Assembly: GCA_028565635.1 (NCBI GenBank)
Contig: JAOXYB010072833.1
Location: forward strand, 617 to 23,768
Origin: Phoronis ovalis
Taxonomy: Eukaryota > Phoronida > Phoronidae
DNA length: 23,152 nucleotides
Direction: 5' to 3'
Shown: in pieces, positions 10,601 through 22,600 of the stretch
How the letters are laid out: every line of letters starts with the position of its first letter
Position numbering within the stretch: the first letter of the stretch is position 1
Notes under the pieces: generated by a model
The model's database searches: none
The model's input: the letters and a program-made list of their open reading frames with translations, nothing else
What the model was told of the DNA's origin: nothing
Program-made: the position numbers and the translations under genes

Positions 10601-13600
10601 TTTCATTTTGCTAATGCTGGGATTGTTGTCAAAACTGAGTTTTATTTGCTAAATCATTAACTTGTAACATAATTTAATTGAGTTCAATAATGTAATTAAT
10701 TTTAAATTGCAATCAAACTTCTTACTCCTACAGGACAGTGCCAGATGCAAACATTGTAATCTTACTTATATCCTAACATGCGGCACACTACAGAAGCAGC
10801 GTTGTCATTAAAGGTATAAGACGAATCAAAATACGGCTTCCAACTGCCAAATCTGTTGATCTGTAGAATTCCCTCTCTATCATTTTTACCATCAAATAAA
10901 CGTACTGAAAAAAAATTTGAGTAAATTTTTAGTCTATAAAATGAAGCATAAATTATATGACTATTAGCAGCATTATGCTAAAAGAAAAAAATACAAAGTT
11001 CTGCCAGAAAAAAATCATCCACAGGTCAGACTTGTTAAGGAGAGATATTGAAATTGGAGAAAAAAGTATGTTAGCCCATAATTTTTGTTTTGTTTTATCT
11101 AAAGACAATTTTCCAACAAACTAGAACATCAATATCATTACAAGTCATAATTTTTTTCACTTTTTAACTTTTTATCTAACAATTTATTAGCATACAGATA
11201 AGAAAATTTCTGAAAATAGGTGATATGTAATATCTCACTATTGCCTATTGCTCACAAACTGGTTGGTATCTCAAATTGATAAAAACTGTCACCATTAGTT
11301 TTAATTCACAGTAATTTCTATTTGAATGAACATGTTAGTATAAATTTATTTCAGTACCTTGGATTGGACAGAACCCTTCAACAACCGCTATGTCATCAAT
11401 TGCAATATCACTTGCAATATCACTTGTAAAGCTCCAGCCAACTGCTCCATAAAATATAATCTTGGCTTCTATTGGATAACTAATATTACTAAATTTGGTA
11501 TGCTGCAAATTAACATCTACTTGAGTCTGAAGCCATTGATCTCCATGATTGCCTTTTGCACTGAAAACAGGATCCAGCAGATATTGCGAACCATTACTAG
11601 ATTCCAGAGAAACACCTAAAGTTCCCATGTCTTGGCCATACATGTGATATGAGAAATTGAGGCAAAATGGTCCAGTTAAGTTAAAGGATGCTGAAGAAAG
11701 TCTTGCAGGAGGGTAACTGTATTTTCCACTTGCTTCAACATACACATAATGTCCTGAAAAGTCAAAGGAATAGATTACTAAAACTATACAAGTTATAGTA
11801 CACACATGCAGGCACATTAGAAACTCAGAGATGTCATAATATGTGTATGTCTGCATGCGTGCATGTATGTGTATGTGTATGTGTATGTGTACGTGTACGT
11901 ATACATATACATAATTATGCATATGCATATGCGTACACGTACACGTACACACACACACACATACAAGTGTCTTTTCAATACCAACCACTAAAGGAAAATG
12001 GGTACAAAAGTTATCCCAGTACTCGTGGTGGCCTGGGTGCTACAGCACCCATGCACCAACAGTGGCTCAATGAATTACCGGGATAACACAACAAAACTAC
12101 CATACAGTAGAGTGAACTGCTAGGTACAGCAAAAATTCTACACAGAACATTCCAACTCCCAGGACTTTGGTAAAAGTTCGGAGATAGAGGAAACTTGACA
12201 TTCTACCACCCGTCAAATACGTGGTGAGTAGGTTACCTACGGGGCTAGAATAAGTTGAGAACCAGAGCAATGATTGACAGCCTATTTGACTTTATGTATC
12301 TAAGTGTCTTTTCAATACATATAAAATTAATGATATTATCTTCTTTGTACGAGACAAATTTTCAATTTTCAATTTTGAAATAAAGAAAATTTTAAATTAC
12401 CATCCAAACAACCATTTTACATATTTATCTTTATTTTAACAAAATCGGGTACTACATGTACTGACTGTTATGGGCAACATTTGTGGCCTCTACAGATTTA
12501 ATTTACGCAATATAATTGTTAAAGTGTATTCCAGTTTACATTAATATGACATTCATAGATAATTTTTAAAATAACTTGTAGGCAGTAAAAAGTGCAAGAT
12601 AAATTGAATTATGTTTCACAAACAAACTTTTCCAGCAATACTTCTGAATGCAAAGGTATATTAAAAAAAATATGGTACCGATCATTAACAGTCAATAATA
12701 GACTTTTTTAGGTCTTAAAAGTACTTGACAGAAAACCTTGTATGTCCTTGAGAGTGTGATCCTGTGTAGGCCCAGTACCCACTGACGAGGTAGATCCACT
12801 CTGTAGAGTCCATTCTGTCTGTTCAGCATTTATAGCTCGATTACTTTCATAGTAGCAACACTTTTCAAAATCACAATTCAATAACGAAACTGAAAAGTAT
12901 ACACAAATTCCTTGCATTATATGAAAAATTAAATTAAAATGAATTACTATACACAGCTCTGATACAAATGAAAAATCGTTTTAAGTATCACCCATATTGC
13001 TTTAAGCAAATCAGATAAATCATTCTTTATCATTGCAACAAGGCATTACTTTACAGTACCTTAGCTTAAAATTTGCAATTTATAAACCAGAACTTGTAAC
13101 TGCATGATCTCAATTCAATTTATTTTATTAATATTTTTCAAATAAAGTTGAATAGCTTGATTGTCATTTTTCATATCTCTACAAAATTCCCCAAAGTAAC
13201 TAACTTAAAATTACAAAATGTATTTTTAATACATTTAGTATAATTTGAAATCCCATTATCCAAAGATTCAAGAAACAAATCCTACCACATTACAAACTTT
13301 TGCACCTGTAAATGTTAACTTTTGTCTTTTAACAAATTCTTACTTACCAAAATCACTAGGTGGAACTGTAGCACACAAGTCAGAGTACGGTACAGTTGTG
13401 GGTGGTGGTGTAGTCACAATTACTAGATAGACAAGAAAAAAATATTTGTCACAGAAGGATATTGGAAAATAAAATTTCTTCAAAAGTGTCAATATCGGAC
13501 TTGGGAATATTGAATTTTTTATGATAAGTCAACAAGTAAAGAACAATTAAATCCTACAATTTTTAAGATACAAAATCCTCAGATTTATTTACTAAAATGC

Positions 13601-16600
13601 ACTATTTTGATAAACATAATTATAGTGTATGGGATAATATGTAAAAACAGTTGCCAATTGATAATTTATCAATGGAAACATGATTTTGTGTTTTTTACAG
13701 AGAGTATAAATGCATAAAAATCTAGCATTTACATGACATCATCTACTCAAGAACATTATTGGATAAAATGGCTTCTCTCATAGTAACTTCAAAGTTTCAT
13801 AGCACACATCAAATAAACTATAACTTCGTATTTCTTTGGAAATTATCCCAATATGGTACATCTTGAGGTTTAATTATTCTCATACGTTAGTGCTTGCCTT
13901 GTACTACAATATAGTGGTGACATGCAGATATGTGCTGCCACCTATTTTTGAAAATTCTTCCCGTAATTTTATCTCATGCAAGTTTAGAACAGAGAAATTT
14001 AAAAATTACAAATATTTGTGTAACTACTTACCTTCTTTCAAAATCACATCTTGCATCACAAAGTGAGAAAATAAATTTCCATCATCACCTGCATGTTCGT
14101 TATTATTGCTAATAAAATCTGTAATGATCTCAGTAACTACATCTATCATATTTGGCAACTCTGGTGTTGATGTGTTTGTAGCGTTAGGTGAAGTCGGAGC
14201 AGTAGGATTGACAGTGTAATTCATTGTAAGTTCCATTCTCCACAAAATAACCACACTCCCTTGCCTACAAAAATGTTAATTATGTTATATATTTATAACC
14301 ATAACTTACATGTACATCAGAATCCTATCTCAATCCATCAGTGCTTGTCAAAACAATGAAGATGCCATAATGGTGTCAAAATCATTGATAATTTACTAAA
14401 ATTAATATGTCTGTTGGTAGCTGACTTTTGTCTAATATTTAATAGGTCACAATCTGACTGTTTTCCGTGTTATTAGAATGAGAAACCTAATATTACCAAC
14501 AACCTAACTTTATATTCAATCACCAAACTATTCTTTCATGAGGCCTGTTTCTTCTAAACCACCAAAATTAACTAAGACTTTTGTTTGATTCATGCAATGG
14601 AATAAGAGGCAAGCTCTGTTTAGCGATCTAGCTAAATCACAATTATGGTAACCAATCAAATAAACTGTAGCAAAAGAACATTCTATTCTTTTCACGGAGT
14701 ATATTGTACCCTTGGTGCTGATTTGTCAGGCTTGTACTAATGGATTTAACATATGTTTCATTGAATAATGCAGTTCAGAAACAAATGCAGAAGAAAGCGC
14801 ACATACTCTGCAAAACAGAATATCTTTTTTCCATTTTACATGTTTGTCTGGACTTTGCTAGACTTTGAAGGATTCTGTATGCAGACAGGGTATGTGCACA
14901 GCATATTTCTAGACTTGTTGATCTGTTTAGAAACTGTTCTTTTAGGAACATTCAATGAGGATGAATTAACCTAGTTACATTTCACAATGTCAGTTCAAGT
15001 TTGTGTTAAAGCACATTCCTTCATTTTTAGATTACAAGCAATTATTGAATCATCCCATGATGGTTGGGTTTTCCCTCAACTTTTAACTAATTTACCATAA
15101 TATAGACATTAAGCTACAGGTATGTTGAGGCAAAACAATAAATACATTTATCATGCAAATATGATACCTGACAAACAAGGTCACGCAGCAAAAAATTTTA
15201 ATTCTCGAATTAAACACAAATGACTAGCAGTAGGGAAAAATTGGCTGGCCACTCAGATAAAATGTGGGTAATCATGCTCGTTAATAAAAATGCATGAAAA
15301 GGGCATTTATTTGAGGATCAGACGTAAAATGCGGTTTACATGTATGTGTTTTAGGGTAGGAAAATCAGCAATTTTGATCAAAAAGGGTATATGGTTTTTA
15401 ACCCTGGTCTTGCTTAGAATTTGTTTTGCGTGACGAGTCTTGCTTAGGATTCAATTTTTGCAGAATGTCTTGTTTTGATGCTGTTCAAAAAAATGTTGTT
15501 TTGGATGAGGTAAAGAAGACTTCGTCACTAGTCTTGCTTAGAGCCTTTGTCCTTGCTTAGGATTCATTTTTCAAATCTCTTTAACCACTTGTTTAGAGGC
15601 TTTTCTTTGAGGCTATTAACGAACATGATTACCTGCATTTTATTTAAGTAGCCCCTAAGGAAAAACTGCTCATCAAATAGTGGTCAACTGATGCATCTTG
15701 ATTTTTTAATTCACCAAATTATTCAAAAAATTACAAATAATTGAAAGAAGTTACCAATGTAACTGCAAATCTCAGTTAGATACAGTCTGTTATTTACTTT
15801 TGTAGGAACAGTAAAGATATTTTTAATTATTACTTTTCAAATATTTAAGTTTTTTCCTCTACACTGCAAACTTGGTATATGATAACACTTTTACTTACAC
15901 TACATCGTATACTTCACATTTTTCATACATGTCCCTTACAGAGCTATTCATGTAAGCCATTTCGATCTATAAATATTAAAAAAATATAAAACAATAGAAG
16001 TAATAAAATGTCAATTTGAAGGCACAAATAGATTCTTGTTCTACAAGATATGATACGATTTAATTAACATCTTTGTAAGCGTTTTCTGGTATGTTTAAGT
16101 TTACTCGAGATACAAAAAACACTGTCATTTCACTGTAACTTTTTTTTAAATTTTCTTAATTAAAGTAAGAGATAGACACGTAATAGTATACATTTTTGCA
16201 CAGGTTATACTTTAATGTTGATGAATTCAAAGGAAAAAGGTTGAAAATAATTCTCATGATCTGATAAGCGTCCATTTTTGGTAAAAATTGTCTTTTTCAA
16301 ATTTTAATTTTCAAAAAAAATTAAGTCAGAAACCATTGTACATACAAAGCTGAAACTTGGCAAGCATTATCTTTATATATAGATCTACAAAGTGTCTCAA
16401 TTTTTAAAATTTTGCTTTGTTCAAAGTTTAAAGATCGGCATTTTACTGATTATAACTTTTGATTAAAGCAAAATTTTTAAAATCTGAGATATGTTTTTGT
16501 AGACGAATATGTTTGGCTAATTTATGCAAAGTTTCAAGTTGAACATGCAGGGATTTTTGACTTGCATTTTTTTGAAAAACTCAATTTTTCCCCAAAAATG

Positions 16601-19600
16601 GCCTTATTAGATCATATGGCCAAATGCAAACTATTTAACCATGTGATTTGTAAGGTTTAGAGTATTAACTGTTTTAAAAATGTATACTTTCATGTCTTAT
16701 CTTTTCATTTTAATTACTAAAACATAGGTTGAAATATATATACACCTCTTTGCATCTCAAACTCTTAAACTATTTCCAACATAAAAATACATTTTGTTTT
16801 AAGAGAAAAGCTTACCATATGACAAAACTCTGTAGTTAAGTTTACATAAACCATTGAGGATTTGTTGCTTAATTCACTTGTGAAATTCATGTTGGTTATA
16901 GTTGTACTTGCCTCAACAATTACTGTGAAACACAAATTATCATAAAGCATTATACATATTTAGTTGAGTTAATACACAATATTTGCAACTAGAAATGCAT
17001 TGACGCTGATATTTGGCAATAGGTTTCTAGGCTTAAGAACAACTGTATCTGTAGAATTATTTTACAATTTTGAAGGAAACTTATTCAGTATTGTATTACT
17101 TCGATGCCTCCACTTCAAACAGCTACTTTGGTTCATTATAACTACTGTGGAATCAAATTTATGATCACATGGCATGTAAATATTTAATGCTGTGCGCATT
17201 AGACACTTTCAATAAATGATACTTAGAACTAATGCATTATACACATTGAAAAATCAAACCAGGGGTGCTGTTTTGGCCTGTTATTTCTTCTGCTCAGATT
17301 GAGATAGAAAAAAATAGAACAGTTGTGGATGCGATATTGCAAAGGACATATTTTCATGTGTATGCTCCTGGATAACAATAATAGCGAATTTAGTAAGAAA
17401 AACCCAGGTGATGGCCATCTTGAATCCACCATATCAGCAACTAAATTTTAAGCTGTATAGCATCTTGCAACTGCTCGTATAAATATTGCATTCATATATT
17501 TGTTCATACATGTATATAGTCATATTTTGAAGGGGGAATATACCAACAGTATAAAGTAAACAAGAGATCTGCAGACAGCTCACCATAGTGAAGTAGTTTT
17601 AAATAATTCCTTATTGTACCAGTTTTCATGATTTGGGTAAAATGGTTTGACAACTGTAGAGAATTCATATTTTCAGATCAAATTGACCAACGTTTCAAGG
17701 TTATTCCAACATAAAACCTGTTCATTAACGCTTGCCCACCTCTAGCTTTCATAAATCCACCTTTAAATAAGCCAGGCACTGCTTCTTACCCCGAACAAAT
17801 ATGGCCACCAGTCGGTCATATGAAAGTAATCTAAGTCAAAATCATCACTTATACTTTTGCCTCCATTTACTGTACCTTCTAATTTAAACCTATCTCTATA
17901 CATATCAGATTTCAGATACTAAAAAATGTCAATAATTCAGATCGTCGTTTGACCCCCTTTTCAAGGTCAATTTAAAATACCACCTAGCCTAAAACATTGA
18001 CAGAAATCTGGGCTGGATTAAAATTACATCTGACCTGAATTTTGACCTTACTTGCTCTGTAAAGAATATGAAGTTGATCAAACAAAAATTCAAGCTGTTA
18101 TTGGGACATATCCTCTAGAGAACAAATATGGCCACCAGGCAACAATTTTAGAAGTGATCCAGGTAAAAATTATACAAGGCCTGTAATTCTTCCCTCTATT
18201 TATCCTGTACGGACCAAACTGAACTTTGACCTGTATTTACCCTGTACCGAATATGAAATTGATTGGATAAAAACTGAAGCTGTTATCGCAAGACAAGAAA
18301 ATGTTGCATATGCGAACGACAATGTATAATTCATGGCTATATGCCCTGTCTCTGTGGGGATTGGCATAAAAACCATAGTTGGCATTGCGGGGTGCCATCT
18401 GGCAAACAAATATGCCTGCTAATTGGCCATCCTGGAAGTGATCCCCAGGTCAAAAGTATAGCTGGGCATGTATTTTGACCTGTATTTACCATGTATCATA
18501 TTAGAAGTTGATTAAGCAGTTTTCGAGACAAAGAAAGTGTGATATGTACAATGGAAAACGTCGAAGATTCGGATCAACATTTGACCCACTTATCAAAGTC
18601 ATTCTACAGTGTCACCTAGCCTAATACATCCACCAGCCTAAGGCCTTCGTGAATCCACTTTTGAATCGTCCTTCTATAGAAAGTGGCACAATAATCATGG
18701 CTGCCAATTAGCAATATTGGAAGTAATTGAGGTCAAAATTATATCCAATGATGTAATTTGACCAATACTTACTTTGTACCGAATATGATCCAAGGAAAAC
18801 TGAAGCTGTTATTGTGAGACAAGGAAAGGTTATATATGCTGACAACATAGAATACAGGACGTCTACGTGCCCACCCACTTTATGGATGGCAGTTAAAAAC
18901 AATGTTACAGGCTCATATAACATTGGCTGGTTGTTGAAACTGTTCAACTAATATTAATGAAAGAAAGTTCCTATATAAACACAACATTGTTTAAATCCAG
19001 ACCTTGGTTACAAATAGCAATGAACTGAAATGATTTAATTTAATACTGGAAATTTCAGTGAAACAGGTAAAACAATGACAATTTTCCAAGAAATATTTTT
19101 TATTGACATTTTTGCAGGAAATTAATCAAAATACATCAATTCTGCTTTTGAACAGACTGAAAATTATGTTACTATACAAAACGTTCTACTTACATTTGTT
19201 ATCAAGTGTGACAGGACAAAGAGGCATAGTGCAGTTCTCTGTCTCTGTATTAGACCCTGAACAGTTAGCTTCACCATTTAGAGGTGCAGGATTTTCACAT
19301 GTGCGAATACGGAACTGGGAACCATTACCACAAGTAACACTGCAGTTGGACCATACTCCCCACGAACTCCATGTACTATTAACTAGAACAGAAAATTCTT
19401 CTATTTGATATCTTCATAATAACAATATGAAATGAATGCCAATTCAGGAAATAAATAAATAACCAAGAATTTAAAATCAATGGCAGAACTCAGTTTCATT
19501 TCTTTTTTCATATTTAATGGTGATGTAAAAAGAACAATCAAACAATGTCGTCTTTACTGCAAACATCTATCCATGAAAAATAAATAAAATTCACCAGGAC

Positions 19601-22600
19601 AAGGAATACCACTACATTCTATTACTTCCATTTCACTGCTAGAACAACAATGTAATCCACCATGTTGAGTATTTTCCTACTGTTGACTACCTTACTTGTA
19701 ATCAACTTGACATTTAACAGGACGATCAGTTACTCTAATTTCCCTAACTAACACTAACTAAAAGAACTCTGTTATTGTTTTCACGAATAATTGTACCATG
19801 AAACCTTTTGCACAATTGAAATTTAGCGAGGAGCTTTAAGTGCCAGAAAACACTATTCATTTGCTAAATTCAAATCTCCTTTCAACGACCAAAATTAAAT
19901 AAAAAACAAAATTCACCAGGACAAGAGTTTATGCTACACTCTTTTGTTTCCATATCATTCCCAGAACAATTCAATCCACCATGTTGAGGATTATTACACT
20001 GTCGACTACGTGACTGGTTACCACCTCCACATGTAACGGGACAATTTGTCCAGTTACTCCAATTTGCCCAACTACCATTAACTAAAAAAAATGCATAGAT
20101 TTTAATCATATTCGTGAGTTTATGTACCATGTAACCTTCCTACAGGTATCAAAGCACAACTGGATCTGGTACCAGGTGGGGAAAAGAACCTAGCACCAGA
20201 AAACACTATTGTTAACTTCAATCCTAGTTTACCAATCAAAATTAAATAAAAAAACTAAAACTCACCAGGACATGGGTTTACGTTACATTCTTTTGTTTCC
20301 ATATCATTGCCAGAACAATTCAATCCACCATGTTGAGGATTATTACACTGTCGAATACGTGACTGGTTACCACCTCCACATGTAACAGGACAAATTGTCC
20401 AATTACTCCAATTTGCCCAACTACCATTAACTAAACAAATTCATAAATTTTAATCATATTCGTGAGTTTATGTACCATGTAACCTTCCTACAAGTATCAA
20501 AGCATAACTGGATCTAGCACTAGGTGGGGAAAAGAACCTAGCACCAGAAAACATTTTTGTTAACTTCAATCCTAGTTTACCAACCAAAATTAAATTAAAA
20601 AACTGAAACTCACCAGGACATGGATTTACATTACATTCTTTTGTTTCCATATCATTGCCAGAACAATTCAATCCACCATGTTGAGGATTGTTACACTGTC
20701 GACTACGAGACTGGTTACCACCTCCACATGTAACAGGACAAATTGTCCAGTTACTCCAATTTGCCCAACTTCCATTAACTAAAAAAAATGCATAAATTTT
20801 AATCATATTCGTGAGTTTATATACCATGTAACCTTCCTACAGGTATCAAAGCACAACTGGATCTGGTACCAGGTGGGGAAAAGAACCTAGCACCAGAAAA
20901 CATTTTTGTTAACTTCAATCCTAGTTTACCAACCAAAATTAAATTAAAAAACTGAAACTCACCAGGACATGGATTTACATTACATTCTTTTGTTTCCATA
21001 TCATTGCCAGAACAATTCAATCCACCATGTTGACGATTGTTACACTGTCGACTACGTGACTGGCTACCACCTCCACATGTAACAGGACAAATTGTCCAGT
21101 TACTCCAATTTGCCCAACTACCATTAACTAAAAAAAATGCATAAATTTTAATGATATTCATGAGTTTATGTGGCATAAGGTCACAATTAATGTAACTGCA
21201 GTGGTGGTGCAAAGGCTGGCCGTGCTGGAAGTAGTCCGTCAACCTTAAATTTATGATTTTTTCTTGTATCCTCCCTGGCACTGGCTTTTTTGTTTGTTTT
21301 TGTTTGAAAGAGAAATCACTGTGCAAGAGACTGAAAACTAATATTAGCTTTTTAAAGTAAAATAAAACAGCATTTTATAGGATTATTTGAGCTATGGTAC
21401 AGCTATGAATTTGTCAGTTGTGAGGGTGCATTTTTCTAGGGGTAGTCTACATAGTGCAATAGCAAAAAATTTCGGTGGACATGCCAGCACGAAAAATTAA
21501 CTGGGAGTAGGATAATTAACAATCTCAGTTCTTAACAGGTAATTTTCTACGCACAATGTTTGGGAAATTTTTATAATGATTTAAGTTGCATATAATTACT
21601 ATAGAAGTGGATGGGAAAATCAATTGTGTCCTTACACCAATTTGTTAAGTGGGCCTCCCCGGAGTAATTCAAATGAACATGATTATGGATTATACTCTAG
21701 ATATTATTTAAAAGTACATGATCTCCATGCTAAAAGTGTTCTATCAGAAAATAAAGAGCGTTTTGGGTTGACAGGATGCAACTGGATCTGGTACAAAATT
21801 TAATAAAAAAGCAAATCTTACCAGGACAAGGATTACTGCTACATTCCATTGTTTCCATATCATTCCCAGAACAATTAAATCCACCATGTTGAGGATTGTT
21901 ACACTGTCGAATACGTGACTGGTTACCACCTCCACATGTAACAGGACAATTTGTCCAGTTACTCCAATTTGTCCAACTACCATGAACTAAAAGAATCCAT
22001 ATTGATTTTTCATGAGTTGATGTTCCGTGCAACATTTTTGCAGGTGCCAAAGAACAACTTGATTTTGTTCTAAAGGGAGAAAAGAACTTAGTACCGGAAG
22101 AAACTATTGCTGACTTCAATTCTCTTTTCAATAACCAAAATTTAATAAAAAAGCAAATCTTACCAGGACAAGGATTACTGCTACATTCCATTGTTTCCAT
22201 ATCATTCCCAGAACAATTAAATCCACCATGTTGAGGATTGTTACACTGTCGAATACGTGACTGGTTACCACCTCCACATGTAACAGGACAATTTGTCCAG
22301 TTACTCCAATTTGTCCAACTACCATGAACTAAAAGAATCCATATTGATTTTTCATGAGTTGATGTTCCGTGCAACATTTTTGCAGGTGCCAAAGCACAAC
22401 TTGATTTTCTTCTAAAGGGTGAAAAGAGCTTAGTACCGGAACACACTATTGCTGACTTCAATTCTCTTTTCAATAAAAAATTTAATAAAAAAGCAAATCT
22501 TACCAGGACAGGGATTACTGCTACAATCCATTGTTTCCATATCATTCCCAGAACAATTCAATCCACCATGTTGAGGATTGTTACACTGTCGACTACGGGA

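Noticed and set aside
11335-11988. 217-residue minus frame taken as a single exon including a His/Tyr/Val-rich N-terminus
   Set aside because: The N-terminal part is just the GT/AC repeat tract read as protein. The real exon starts at 11753 after a TTTTCAG acceptor.
11841-12086. Plus-strand 81-residue frame over the microsatellite and insertion
   Set aside because: It is made of dinucleotide-repeat translation plus transposon DNA, with no coding features.
12062-12180. tRNA-type promoter boxes in the 320-bp insertion (TGGCTCAATG and GTTCGGAGAT)
   Set aside because: The spacing is about 110 bases, too wide for the usual A and B boxes, and the matches are loose.
19103-19408. 101-residue plus-strand frame
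   Set aside because: It is the shadow of the divergent TSP1 exon on the minus strand.
21730-22545. 271-residue and 213-residue minus frames read as continuous exons with two TSP1 modules each
   Set aside because: GT/AG signals flank each 165-bp TSP1 unit at the same place in every copy, so the joined frames are most simply stop-free introns. The idea is kept only as a retention hypothesis.
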